In this document: positions 28,308-36,937 of the stretch, in pieces | Numbering within the stretch: the stretch's first letter is position 1 | How the letters are laid out: every line of letters starts with the position of its first letter | Assembly: GCA_034717495.1 (NCBI GenBank) | Contig: JAYELL010000100.1 | Span: forward strand, 1-64,000 | Direction: 5' to 3' | DNA from: Chloroflexota bacterium | Lineage (GTDB): Bacteria > Chloroflexota > Anaerolineae > JAAEKA01 | DNA length: 64,000 bases | Translations under genes and position numbers: made by a program | The notes under the pieces: model-generated | Told to the model about the DNA's origin: nothing | The model's database searches: none | What the model saw: only the letters and a program-made list of their open reading frames with translations

Positions 28308-30023
28308 ATGTTTAGCAATTACAGCAAGCGAGTTCTCGTGGTGTCGCTCATGATAGCCATGGTTATGCTGCTCGCTCTGACCAGCACAACCGCGGCGAGT
28401 GCCCCCACTAATGGCACCGATCAGCCGGAAAACACGACCTGTGTCGACGGCTACATTATCAATCACCGTGAACAACCGGTGGATGGGACCAAGTTCGATC
28501 CGCCCCTGAAGGTCTACGCTTTTGGAATGTATGTGCCCCCTGGCACCAGTGTCAATGAAGCTAATCTGCCTGACCTGCCCGCCATGGCCGAGCAAGTTGA
28601 AAGCCTGGACTCCCTCATGGTACCGGCCGAAGGCGACCGCTCTGGTTCCTACATGGCCTGGGCCGAAGTAGACAGCAATGGCTACTTCAAGTTCGAAGAT
28701 ATGCCGGCTGGTTACACTTACCACTTCGGCTTCAACCTCCCTCAGGACTGGGACGGTATCGTACCTCAGGCGCCCCGCAATGGGACTGCCTGGACCGGTT
28801 GGACCGTGCTGCAGGATCTGGGCGAGGTCAATGGTAAGCAGAAATGCCACCGCATCGTCTTCAAGATCCGCCGTCTGTTTGACGTAACTGTTCTCAAGTG
28901 GGAAGAGTTGATGGATGGCACCGTGCAGCCTGGAGCCGGCTGGGACATCACGTTCCTGCCCCAGGGTGACCCCTTTGTTCACAAGCAGGCCGGGACGACC
29001 GACGAAAGTGGTCGTGTTACCTTCACGATAACCCCCGGAAAATGGCTTGTGAAGGAAAAGGTGAAACCCGGCTGGACGCCCATAACGCCTCCATCGGTCT
29101 ACCTGCACCTGGATCAATACGCACCTCCTGGCGCCCAAGCCCCCATCATCTTCAAAAACCGCCAACCTGCCTGCAAGGGCGAAATCGAGGTTGAGAAGAT
29201 TGGCTGGGGTCGCGATGCCAGTGGTCGACTGATCCCCCTGGGGCCGCTGGCCGGCTGGAAAATCGTCCTGAGCCGCTACGATGGCAACATGCATCCAATC
29301 AGCGGTTACACCGATGCCTCCGGGAAGGTCACCTTCTCCGGACTGTACCCAGGTGTCTACCAGGTCAAGGAATATGTCCAGCCTGGTTGGAAGCCCATGT
29401 CCGACAACCCCCAGACTGTCGTATTGTCTGGATGTGACACCGAATCTGTCACCTTCGAAAACGTAGAGACCACCGGTGATCTGAGCATCCGTGGCCGGAA
29501 GTTGTACAAGGCGTGGGTGCCCCCGTTCAAGGGGCAGATCGTCGGTCTCTCCGGCTGGAAGATCACGGCAACCCTGAAGGGTTCCGATCCTGAGCGCACC
29601 GTGGAAACCACGACCAATGCTCTGGGTGAATACGAGTTCTCCGCGGAAACGCTGCGGAACGCGGGGATTGCATTCCCTGGCGCCACAGTCACCGTTTGTG
29701 AGGAAAGCCGGGATAACTGGATCCACATCACGCCCAAGTGTGTCGATGTGACCTTCCCCTATCCTGTGCCACCTGACTACAAGGGTGCTACGGTGAACTT
29801 CACCAATATCCAGGATCCTCCGCTGCCCGGTACCGGTGTTGCAGCTTCCACTGCCTCTGCAGTAGCTGTAAGCAACTGCCAGGAGACCTACCTGGTCCGA
29901 CCTGGTGACACGCTGTCTGGCATTGCCGCCAGCCATGGCACAACTGTACTTGCCATCGCTCAGGTCAATGGCATCAGCAACATGAACCTGATCCGTGCTG
30001 GCAGCACGGTCTGTGTCCGGTAA
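28308..30023 (+). CDS. Secreted SpaA/Cna-B-like repeat protein with C-terminal LysM
   Basis: This 571-residue protein has a signal peptide (KRVLVVSLMIAMVMLLALTSTTAASA), then several Cna-B/SpaA-like beta-sandwich repeats recognised by TDESGRVTFTITPGKWLVKEK, TDASGKVTFSGLYPGVYQVKEY and a third module ending YEFSAETL. A LysM domain closes the protein (TYLVRPGDTLSGIAASHGTT, about residues 524-570). There is no LPXTG sorting signal, so attachment is probably through LysM. AAGGAG at 28296-28301 sets the ATG; an upstream open frame is rejected. It follows the other LysM gene by about 250 bases and probably belongs to the same surface layer. Confidence 0.87.
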   Translation: MFSNYSKRVLVVSLMIAMVMLLALTSTTAASAPTNGTDQPENTTCVDGYIINHREQPVDGTKFDPPLKVYAFGMYVPPGTSVNEANLPDLPAMAEQVESLDSLMVPAEGDRSGSYMAWAEVDSNGYFKFEDMPAGYTYHFGFNLPQDWDGIVPQAPRNGTAWTGWTVLQDLGEVNGKQKCHRIVFKIRRLFDVTVLKWEELMDGTVQPGAGWDITFLPQGDPFVHKQAGTTDESGRVTFTITPGKWLVKEKVKPGWTPITPPSVYLHLDQYAPPGAQAPIIFKNRQPACKGEIEVEKIGWGRDASGRLIPLGPLAGWKIVLSRYDGNMHPISGYTDASGKVTFSGLYPGVYQVKEYVQPGWKPMSDNPQTVVLSGCDTESVTFENVETTGDLSIRGRKLYKAWVPPFKGQIVGLSGWKITATLKGSDPERTVETTTNALGEYEFSAETLRNAGIAFPGATVTVCEESRDNWIHITPKCVDVTFPYPVPPDYKGATVNFTNIQDPPLPGTGVAASTASAVAVSNCQETYLVRPGDTLSGIAASHGTTVLAIAQVNGISNMNLIRAGSTVCVR

Positions 30024-30162
30024 CCAAGGAACTGCCGGTTGACGGCTTGTTCCTGGTGACTGAGCTAACAAACCGGCGCAATACTGCCACCTCCCAGGAC
30101 ATGATCCTCCCGAGTTGGCAGCCAGCCACGGCGTAGAACGCGCATCCTGGTGATCCCGTGGC

Positions 30163-30199
30163 GGAGCGGAATCGAGCAAGCTCGATTCCGCTCCTTACT
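30163..30199 (+). terminator. Long-stem terminator between convergent genes
   Basis: GGAGCGGAATCGAG (30163-30176) pairs perfectly with CTCGATTCCGCTCC (30181-30194) across a four-base loop, followed by TTACTTTAT. It sits between the SpaA-like gene (+) and the DsbA-like gene (-) and may serve both. Confidence 0.75.
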
Positions 30200-30270
30200 T
30201 TATGCCAGACTCGTTACCCACGTCCATCCCCCAGTTGTGTCAGGATCATGATCTCGGTCTGTTTTCGCCG

Positions 30271-31137
30271 TTACCGGGCTGCCAGGGCCTCGTCAATCAA
30301 GGCTGCCAACTGCGCGTAGCTTTGTGCTCCCGGTATTATCAGGCCGTTGATGGAGAAGGTAGGGCGCAGGCGGATGCCCTCACCGCGACGCACACGATCA
30401 AGAGCGATGGTTTTTTCGGCGAACTGACCGGTTTCAAGGCATTGGCGGAACTGGGCAAGATCAGGCACCCCTGATCTTGCAGCGAAATCGGCATAAGTAT
30501 CCATGTCGGCGCTCCACAACTGATTCTGATCAGAGTAAAAGAGATCATGAATCGCCCAGAAGGCCACTGGGTCCTGGTCACCGGCGCACTCGGCGGCCTG
30601 GTAGGTCTTTGCAGTCGGACCATGATCCAGTATGGGAGAGTAGACGTAACGGATTTTGCCTGTGTCAGCATAGTCGGCGACGATATCATGTTCAGTGGAT
30701 AACACGTATCCACGGCAGGCGCCTCAGAGAAAATCCGAGTAATCAATGACAGTGACTGCTGCATCAGGATTGCCCCTGAAGTACTGTCCTTCCCCGGTCT
30801 GTCCGAAGATGCTGGTAACGGCCGGTTCTTCCGCGGGCACGGGAGTATCGGTGGCAGGCACCGCGGTGGGTGATTCGATTGGTGGCACTGGCGTGTCCGC
30901 TGGCCCTTCATCGGCCTCGGTTTCGGGTGAATCGGCCGGGACAGGGGTATCAGTTGGCGGGACAATCGCAGGCGTATCGGTGGCAAGTGCCGCAGTGGGC
31001 GCGTCGGTGGCTGTCGCTACATGTTCAGCCGCGGGCGTTGGCTCGGCACTACCACCGCACGCTGCCAGCAGCAGCGCCAGAGAAAGAAGCAAGCCAATGC
31101 TGACCATAACATTGGGGCGCAGGCGTTTTGGTTTCAT
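30271..31137 (-). CDS. Probable selenocysteine-containing DsbA-like lipoprotein (UGA read through)
   Basis: Read through one in-frame TGA (30724-30726), this is a single 288-residue protein. AGGAGG lies seven bases before the ATG at 31137. It has a lipoprotein signal (LLAAC), a Thr/Pro-rich stalk with repeats such as TDTPVPA, and a DsbA/thioredoxin-like domain. The domain starts GNPDAAVTVIDYSDFL, where the family continues C-x-x-C; here it reads U138-G-A-C141, then RGYVLSTEHDIVADY, YVYSPILDHG and the cis-proline loop RPTFSINGLIIPGAQSY. TGA thus falls exactly on the catalytic cysteine. A hairpin fitting bacterial SECIS rules follows. The role would be extracytoplasmic thiol-disulfide or peroxide chemistry. 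The alternative is a nonsense mutation, but frame and motif are otherwise perfect. SelA-D genes are not in the window. Confidence 0.82.
30695..30726 (-). promoter_or_regulatory. Candidate bacterial SECIS element
   Basis: Ten bases after the UGA (30726-30724) the message forms GUGGAUA / UAUCCAC, a perfect 7-bp stem (30713-30707 with 30701-30695), closed by the loop CGUGU. The UGA-to-loop distance is 17 bases and G is the second loop base, matching the bacterial SECIS rules as I recall them (loop 16-37 bases after UGA, G in the first two loop positions). Confidence 0.75.
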
Positions 31138-31274
31138 GAGGTACCCTCCTGGGAATTCGTAACGATCACCATTGTAACAGGTCACCCCTCCACCCTAAGT
31201 AAGCTCGCTTTCAAAAGCGGGATCACGGTCTTGCCTTGCGCGCTTATACGATCTCCGTCAGCAACCGGGTTTTT

Positions 31275-32417
31275 CTATCGATAGAGCTCCCGGGCGATGA
31301 TCACTCGCTGAATCTGGGAGGTGCCCTCATAGATCTGGTAAATCTTGGCGTCCCGCATCAGTTTTTCGACTGGATACTCGGCGCTGTAGCCGTAGCCACC
31401 GAAAACCTGCACCGCATCGGTGGTTGTCTTCATACACATGTCGGCGGCGAAGGCCTTGGCACAGGCCGCCACCTTGACGTTGTTCATGTCATGATCCACC
31501 AACCAGGCCGACTTGTGGACCAGTAGACGGGCGGCCTCGATGTTAATGGCCATGTCGGCCAGCATGAAGCCTATGGCTTGCTGATAGGCGATAGGCTTGC
31601 CAAAGGCCTGCCGTTCACCGGCATAGCGTACCGCCTCTTCCATGGCCCGACGCGCTACCCCAACAGCCGCAGCCGAGACGCCGGGCCGGCTGCGGTCGAA
31701 AACATTCATGGTGATCAGGAACCCCTGACCCTCCTGGCCCAATCTGTTTTCGGCCGGAACCTCCACATCTTCCAGAAAGATCTCACCGGTGCAGGCAGCA
31801 TGTTGTCCCAGCTTGGGCATCGGTTTACCGGCGCTCACACCAGGCCATTCCTTTTCGACGATGAAGGCGGACATGCCTCGATGGCGGGCCTCCGGATCGG
31901 TCTTGGCGAAGATCACGTAAAAATCAGCCACGGGGGCATTGGTAATCCAGGTTTTGCTGCCATTGAGAATGTAGCCGCCCTTTTGTTTGATTGCCGTGGT
32001 TTTGATCCCGGCCACATCGGACCCGGCATCTGGCTCAGTCAGGCCATAGGCCGCCAGCTTGCCATTGTCCATGAGCCACTCACCCAGATATTTCTCTTTC
32101 TGGACTTCATTGCCTGCCAGAATGATTGGCCAGGCCGCCAGGCTGTTGAGCATCATGGCTGTCTGGATTCCGGAGCACCCCCAGGCCAGTTCCTCGTTGA
32201 CAATGCACTCGCCCAGTACATCCAACCCTGGACCGCCGTATTCTTCCGGGATGTTAACGTTCATCAGGCCCAATTCCCAGCCCTTCCTGACAATCGGCCA
32301 GGGAAACTCGTGGGTCGTGTCATAGTGTTCGGCCTGGGGCAAGATTTCCTTTTGCGCAAACTGGTGGGCCAGATCGCGGAGCATCCGTTGTTCGTCGTCG
32401 AACGTGAAGTCTATCAT
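31275..32417 (-). CDS. Acyl-CoA dehydrogenase
   Basis: This 380-residue flavoprotein has the three-part acyl-CoA dehydrogenase fold: [20 protein letters not shown] (FAD-binding signature, about 124-143), [21 protein letters not shown], and [22 protein letters not shown] near the C-terminus. The catalytic base is E364 in YEGTSQIQR, as in short/medium-chain enzymes. It catalyses alpha,beta-desaturation of an acyl-CoA; chain length cannot be read from the sequence. AGGAGG lies eight bases before the ATG. It appears to have its own promoter and no electron-transfer flavoprotein genes beside it. Confidence 0.94.
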   Translation of the reverse strand: MIDFTFDDEQRMLRDLAHQFAQKEILPQAEHYDTTHEFPWPIVRKGWELGLMNVNIPEEYGGPGLDVLGECIVNEELAWGCSGIQTAMMLNSLAAWPIILAGNEVQKEKYLGEWLMDNGKLAAYGLTEPDAGSDVAGIKTTAIKQKGGYILNGSKTWITNAPVADFYVIFAKTDPEARHRGMSAFIVEKEWPGVSAGKPMPKLGQHAACTGEIFLEDVEVPAENRLGQEGQGFLITMNVFDRSRPGVSAAAVGVARRAMEEAVRYAGERQAFGKPIAYQQAIGFMLADMAINIEAARLLVHKSAWLVDHDMNNVKVAACAKAFAADMCMKTTTDAVQVFGGYGYSAEYPVEKLMRDAKIYQIYEGTSQIQRVIIARELYR

Positions 32418-32460
32418 CGCTGATGCCTCCTGTGGAGAACCGAAGGGGTTGCCTGTATGA

Positions 32461-32511
32461 CGCGATGTGTCATCGCGGAATTATTCTAACACGAAAGTGG
32501 GCCGGGTACAA
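32461..32511 (-). promoter_or_regulatory. Promoter and 5' hairpin of the acyl-CoA dehydrogenase gene
   Basis: On the minus strand TTGTAC (32511-32506) and TAGAAT (32488-32483) are 17 bases apart. The start point would be near 32476, right at a perfect hairpin CGCGATG / CATCGCG (32461-32477, three-base loop). The palindrome could be an operator at +1 or a message-stabilising 5' stem. Confidence 0.5.
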
Positions 32512-32553
32512 GAGGCAGGCTGATTGTCAATTGTGGATTGCTGTGCCAGGGAT

Positions 32554-33393
32554 TTATCTCTCCCAGCCGTGCTGGGCTTCATAATCGAGGTAGCCAGCCA
32601 TTAGTTGACCAGTTACGGGGCCTGGACAGGTGGGGAGCAGGACGTCGTCGATCTGGCGAAGGGGAAGGGCACGGCGGTTGGTGCTGGTGATGAAGGCCTC
32701 GTCCCAGGTGGGTACCTCATTGAGTGGCAGGGTGGTGTGCTGCACGGGAATCGCCAGGTCCTGTGCCAACTGCAAAACAATCCCTTCGGTGACTCCCGCC
32801 AGGGCGGTACCTTCCAGCGGGCGAAGCAACACGCCATCCCTCACGGCCAGAATGTTGCTGGTGCTGCCCTCCGTGATGTTGCCGTGGCGATCGACGATCA
32901 ATCCCTCCTGAGCCCCCAACGAGCCGGCCTTGCGACGGGCCATGGTTTGCGCCAGGCAGTTGGTGGATTTGGCCAACGGCCAGGTGCGCTCGCCTTCACT
33001 GGATATGGCCCAGGCCCCTGCCTTGTAGAATCGTTCGGGATGGATGATTGGTGGCTTGTAATAGAGACCGCATACCGCGGGGTTGACGCCGTCACTGCCG
33101 TAGGCAACGATGCGCAGCATGCCGTCGGTGCCATGCCAGGTTGCGGCCAGCCGGCGACTCCATTCAGCGATCTCCTCCACGGGTGCTGGCAGGTCCAGAC
33201 CCAGGATCTCGGCGGACTGGCCCAACCGCTCCATGTGCCAGCTGAGGTGAAAGAATCGTCCCTTTTCAAACTTGATCGTCTCATAGATGCCGAAGGAGTC
33301 CACCAATGACTGGTGAAAAACAGGGAAACCGGCCTGGTCGGCGGGCTGCATTGCACCGTTGACGATGACGCGGGAACCTGGTAATGCGTCCAT
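32554..33393 (-). CDS. Class IV PLP aminotransferase (branched-chain / aminodeoxychorismate lyase-like)
   Basis: This 279-residue fold-type IV enzyme has the PLP lysine K142 in PLAKSTNCLAQ and the conserved E175 in GNITEGSTSNI, followed by TALAGVTEGIVLQLA. These features fit branched-chain aminotransferase, D-amino-acid aminotransferase or aminodeoxychorismate lyase; the sequence does not separate them. The ATG at 33393 was chosen because it lies seven bases after the upstream gene's stop, with AGGA in between, and gives a normal N-terminus (SRVIVNGAM). The longer frame reading upstream is antisense noise. Confidence 0.85.
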   Translation of the reverse strand: MDALPGSRVIVNGAMQPADQAGFPVFHQSLVDSFGIYETIKFEKGRFFHLSWHMERLGQSAEILGLDLPAPVEEIAEWSRRLAATWHGTDGMLRIVAYGSDGVNPAVCGLYYKPPIIHPERFYKAGAWAISSEGERTWPLAKSTNCLAQTMARRKAGSLGAQEGLIVDRHGNITEGSTSNILAVRDGVLLRPLEGTALAGVTEGIVLQLAQDLAIPVQHTTLPLNEVPTWDEAFITSTNRRALPLRQIDDVLLPTCPGPVTGQLMAGYLDYEAQHGWER

Positions 33394-33400
33394 GGGTGTC

Positions 33401-34117
33401 CTATTGAGATTGAAGTTTATCTGCCACGAGGCTGGCCAGGAATCGTCGCTCAGCGCCATCCTCGAAGCGAATCGTGATCTGGGGATCGTCGATGCCATCG
33501 ACCCTTTCCACAGTACCTGCACCGAACTTGCCGTGGATAATCGGCATGCCGGGCTTAAAGTCAACTGGCGCGACAGCACCTGCGTTTCCCTTGGCCACCG
33601 GGGTTCTGGTCGCGGCGATCGATTCTGTTTCTCGATCCCGCCATAGCTCCGCATAGATGGCCAGATCCTCCGGCTGCCGTACGCGGCTGACCACTTCGTC
33701 CAGACGTGCACGGGATTCGGCCAACATTGGCATGTAGGTGAGCTTGTCTTCGTCGGGGCGATTGCCCTGGGCAAGCAAGCGAGAGATACGACTTAACGCT
33801 GAGCGCAGTTTTCGCAGTTGATCGCGAGGATAGGGCGTGTTGGGATCAAGTAGAAAGAGTTCCACATCGTTCTGACGGCACAATTCGGCGCGAATCTGGT
33901 TGCGCTGCTCGTCGTCCGTCAGTTCCCAGTCGCTCTGCCTCGGTTGGCCCCTGGCAGTCAATCCTACGAAACGAATGGCGAGCCCCACTTCGTCGTAGAG
34001 TTGATCAAGCTTGAGACGCCGACCTGTCGCCGGGTTGATCAGCCAATCGGGGCTAATATTATCCTGATGATCGAAGCTGTCCATTACGCGAGCCAGAATC
34101 TCTCGCCAGGCCATCAT
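33401..34117 (-). CDS. Uncharacterised protein with C-terminal Tudor-like domain
   Basis: This protein of about 238 residues ends in a segment much like the C-terminal Tudor domain of UvrD/PcrA helicases, which contacts RNA polymerase: GMPIIHGKFGAGTVERVDG, then ITIRFEDGAERRFLASLV. There are no helicase motifs. The N-terminal half (LDQLYDEVGLAIRFVGL, then RNQIRAELCRQNDVELFLLD) vaguely recalls small nuclease-like folds, but I see no complete PD-(D/E)XK set. Two adjacent ATGs (34117, 34114) are possible starts; the upstream frame looks unconvincing. It sits seven bases before the aminotransferase gene. Function unknown; a transcription-coupled role is inference. Confidence 0.7.
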   Translation of the reverse strand: MMAWREILARVMDSFDHQDNISPDWLINPATGRRLKLDQLYDEVGLAIRFVGLTARGQPRQSDWELTDDEQRNQIRAELCRQNDVELFLLDPNTPYPRDQLRKLRSALSRISRLLAQGNRPDEDKLTYMPMLAESRARLDEVVSRVRQPEDLAIYAELWRDRETESIAATRTPVAKGNAGAVAPVDFKPGMPIIHGKFGAGTVERVDGIDDPQITIRFEDGAERRFLASLVADKLQSQ

Positions 34118-34248
34118 GTTCAATCCACTACTCACAAGTGCAACTCCATTGGTAAATGGTCGAGGCGCTTTCGTTATTGTGTTCGCCCCGACAAGGCCGC
34201 AAAAGGATAGCACGTTCGTTCTGGCAGGTCAAGTCTGCCGCGCCTGCA

Positions 34249-35490
34249 CTAGCGATAGCGCAGCAGGGTATTCTCGTGGATAAGCTGGAACTGCTCCAGG
34301 CTGAAGGGATGCCACCCTGCCAGCAGCGCGCCGTAGAGGCTGACGACGATTCCTATCACAATGAGCCCCTTGATTCGCCACGACGTGATACGCAGGCCAG
34401 CCAGTGCCATACCCAGAATCAGAACAGGCAGAAAATCGGCTGCGTAACGATAGCCGTACTGGGCGAATCCGGTGTTGGCATAGAACAGAGCGGGCAGGAA
34501 AATCAAAGCACTGGACAGCAATGCCGTCCTGGCTGCCGGGGTCCAGGCCCGCAACCATGGCAACATGACCAGTAGCGGCGTGGTAATCAACAGACTGAGC
34601 CCTTCCGGGTTGAACAGAATATAAGGCGATTCTGGAACCAGTACCGGCAAGCTGGTAAACGCGGCGTGCAGATTGCGTTCCACGTAAATCGAATTGAACA
34701 GTCCCCAGGCTATGACTTCAGAATCGTTTTGCCATCCCAGGTACCGGTAGCCCAACTCCAGGGGATGGTCAAAGCGGGCCCAGTTGTAGACTGCTGACAG
34801 GATCAGAATGATGCCCAGCGCCAGCCCGAATTTCAGCAGTGGTTTTCCGACGCCTTCAGTGTCGTCCCCCGAATCCGCCCTGCCCTGCCAAATCTCAACC
34901 AGGGCAAAGGGCAGAGCCAGCAGGACGGCACCGCGAGCCAGAAAACCCAGGCCCAGAAACAGGCCGGCCAGTAACGGGAAGCGACCGCGATAGGCAGCCA
35001 GCAGGAAGAAACAGACGAACAGGACGGCGACGATCTGGCCGGTGAAGTAAACATTGCTCTTCACCGCCAACGGGGCGAGAACACTTCCGAACGCGAGCAG
35101 CGCCACTAACCAGAGGTTTTCTCGTATGCTGTAACCGGTATCGGTTTCGTAGCGCCTGAGGACGAGGAAAAAAAGGGGAAGAATCGTGGCTGACAACAAC
35201 AGATGTAGCGGTGCGTGGTGAACCCCTCGTCCAAAGGCTGCCACAGCCGGCAGGTAAAGTAGTGCCGGCGCAGGGGGATAGGGGACATAATAGCGTTCTT
35301 GAAACGTTGCCAGATCGAGATAGGGCGCGAGTTCCGGGATGATATCCAGATGGCCATCCAGAAAAGCCTCGGCCAGGGCAACGAACTCGTTGGGCGTCTG
35401 CTTCACGAGGTTTGGCCATGCCAGGAGTCCGTAGACCAGGAGGCCAACCGCGAAGAGAAGAAGAAGCGTGACTGAGAGTCGCGAAGTCAT
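34249..35490 (-). CDS. Multi-pass membrane protein, GT-C glycosyltransferase-like
   Basis: This 413-residue protein has about ten hydrophobic segments and an early lumenal-type loop with acidic residues (PNEFVALAEAFLDGHLDI) followed by YYVPYPPAPALL. This arrangement is seen in GT-C (PMT/ArnT-like, family 39-type) lipid-linked sugar transferases. No complete family signature can be confirmed by eye, so the enzymatic role is tentative. The gene starts 21 bases after the class V aminotransferase stop. Confidence 0.7.
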   Translation of the reverse strand: MTSRLSVTLLLLFAVGLLVYGLLAWPNLVKQTPNEFVALAEAFLDGHLDIIPELAPYLDLATFQERYYVPYPPAPALLYLPAVAAFGRGVHHAPLHLLLSATILPLFFLVLRRYETDTGYSIRENLWLVALLAFGSVLAPLAVKSNVYFTGQIVAVLFVCFFLLAAYRGRFPLLAGLFLGLGFLARGAVLLALPFALVEIWQGRADSGDDTEGVGKPLLKFGLALGIILILSAVYNWARFDHPLELGYRYLGWQNDSEVIAWGLFNSIYVERNLHAAFTSLPVLVPESPYILFNPEGLSLLITTPLLVMLPWLRAWTPAARTALLSSALIFLPALFYANTGFAQYGYRYAADFLPVLILGMALAGLRITSWRIKGLIVIGIVVSLYGALLAGWHPFSLEQFQLIHENTLLRYR

Positions 35491-35511
35491 GACCTGTCGG
35501 CATCTGGATGG

Positions 35512-36624
35512 TTATCCACCTATAACCTCTTTCAGCGCTGCCAGCACCAGGGTCACGTTCCTATGCTGGGAGGAGTAGCCCATCAGGCCGATGCGCCACA
35601 CCTTGCCCGCCAGAGCGCCCAATCCACCCGCAATCTCGATGTCATAGTCGTTCAAAAGGGATTTGCGCACGGCGGCCTCATCGATACCGTCGGGCAGGCG
35701 CACGGTAGTGAGGGTGTGCAGGCGGTTTTCCCTGGGCACGTGCATGCTCATGCCCATTTCCTCCAGCCCGGCCCAAAGCAACTCGGCGTTGCTCTGATGG
35801 CGGGAAAAACGGGCGGCCAGTCCCTCCTCATAAACCAAACGCAGGGCCTCGCGCAGGGCATAGTTCATGTTGATCGGGGCAGTGTGGTGGTAGGCGCGCT
35901 GGGGTCCCCAGTATTTGCGCACCATGGTCAGATCCAGGTACCAATTGGCAACCTGGGAGCTCCGCTGGTTCAATACATCCTGTGCTCTCGGACTGATCGT
36001 AAGCGGTGCCAGGCCGGGCGGGGCACTGAGGGCCTTTTGGCTTCCGCTGTAAACGATGTCCAGGTCATTTGCGTCGACGCCGACTGGCACCCCGGCCAGG
36101 GATGCCACCGTATCGACCAGCAGCAGTCCGCCATGGCGATGAACAACATCAGCCATGTCGCCTAACGGTTGGCGGGCACCTGTGGAAGTCTCGCCATGGA
36201 CAAGGGCAACGATCTTGGCCGGCTTTTTCGCCAGGGCTGCATCGATCTCATCGACAGTGAAAACCTCACCCCATGGCCTTTCGATCCGGGTAATTTCGGC
36301 ACCATACCGGCCCGCCATGTCACAGAGGCGCTCACCGAAATAGCCGTTTACGCCGATAAGTACCTGATCGCCAGGTTCGATGAAATTGCACAGGGCGGCT
36401 TCCATGCCGGCGCTGCCCGTGCCGGAAACTGGTATGGTAAGCTCGTTTTCTGTCTCAAAGACGAAACGCAGAAGATCCTGCACTTCGTTCATGAGGTCGA
36501 TAAACTGGGGATCCATATGACCCACCAGCGGATAGGAGAGGGCGCTCAGGACGCGGGGATGGACATCGCTGGGCCCTGGTCCGAGAAGGGTTCGAGGGGT
36601 GATGTTCAGGTCCGTGTAAGGCAT
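35512..36624 (-). CDS. Class V aminotransferase (alanine/ureidoglycine-glyoxylate type)
   Basis: This 370-residue PLP enzyme matches the alanine-glyoxylate/serine-glyoxylate family. It has LLGPGPSDVHPRVL at the N-terminus, VSGTGSAGMEAAL (PLP phosphate loop, about 66-78), VHGETSTGARQPL, LLLVDTVASLAGVPV (about 167-181) and the PLP lysine in YSGSQKALSAPPGLA (about 192-206). PucG-type relatives transaminate ureidoglycine with glyoxylate in purine breakdown. The divergent 8-oxoguanine deaminase and hydantoinase genes make that role attractive, but alanine-glyoxylate activity is equally possible. GGAG lies upstream of the ATG. Confidence 0.88.
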   Translation of the reverse strand: MPYTDLNITPRTLLGPGPSDVHPRVLSALSYPLVGHMDPQFIDLMNEVQDLLRFVFETENELTIPVSGTGSAGMEAALCNFIEPGDQVLIGVNGYFGERLCDMAGRYGAEITRIERPWGEVFTVDEIDAALAKKPAKIVALVHGETSTGARQPLGDMADVVHRHGGLLLVDTVASLAGVPVGVDANDLDIVYSGSQKALSAPPGLAPLTISPRAQDVLNQRSSQVANWYLDLTMVRKYWGPQRAYHHTAPINMNYALREALRLVYEEGLAARFSRHQSNAELLWAGLEEMGMSMHVPRENRLHTLTTVRLPDGIDEAAVRKSLLNDYDIEIAGGLGALAGKVWRIGLMGYSSQHRNVTLVLAALKEVIGG

Positions 36625-36654
36625 GGGATGCTCCTGGGGGTTGAGATTTGGAAT

Positions 36655-36730
36655 TCAGAGTGCCGGAATGTCAGAGAGTTTCAGAGTGTCAGAATGCCAG
36701 AGTAGCGGAGTGTCAGAGTAGCGGATGAGT
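36655..36730. repeat. Degenerate short direct repeats (GTCAGAG-type)
   Basis: The start of the divergent intergenic region repeats a unit like CAGAGTGTCAGAATGCC and AGTAGCGGAGTGTCAGAG several times. A similar GACAT/GTCA-rich patch lies at about 2555-2660. No coding or CRISPR-like organisation is visible. Confidence 0.55.
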
Positions 36731-36865
36731 CTGGTGACCAATAGAATCACTACCTGCCGCCGCCTTCGAGTGTAGCTGAAGACGGTACGGGTGTCAAACC
36801 ATGCGTTTCCGGGATTTGCCCGGCGACTGCTCGAGCAGTATTCAGAACGTTCGCGCCATGATCTG

Positions 36866-36894
36866 TTGCCAGCCTGTCGGAAGTTTGGTATACT
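36866..36894 (+). promoter_or_regulatory. Promoter of the purine-catabolism operon
   Basis: TTGCCA (36866-36871) and TATACT (36889-36894) are 17 bases apart, giving a leader of about 37 bases to the deaminase ATG. Confidence 0.55.
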
Positions 36895-36937
36895 CGCCAT
36901 GGGCGTCCTGCCCGATGAAACCACTGGAGAGACTTCG

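Noticed and set aside
28302-30179. Large minus-strand open frame opposite the SpaA-like gene
   Set aside because: It is an antisense shadow of a clear secreted protein; no ribosome site or family features.
30724-31185. Two separate genes: a short lipoprotein and a DsbA-like fragment
   Set aside because: The two frames are the same frame with one TGA between them, the break is at the catalytic Cys position, and a SECIS-like hairpin follows; one selenoprotein explains this better.
32554-33774. A 406-residue minus-strand protein including an N-terminal extension
   Set aside because: The part beyond 33393 is an alternative frame of the Tudor-like gene; the aminotransferase begins at 33393 with a normal family start.
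36655-36730. CRISPR-like repeats
   Set aside because: Units are short, irregular and without spacers of constant length; no cas genes in the window.
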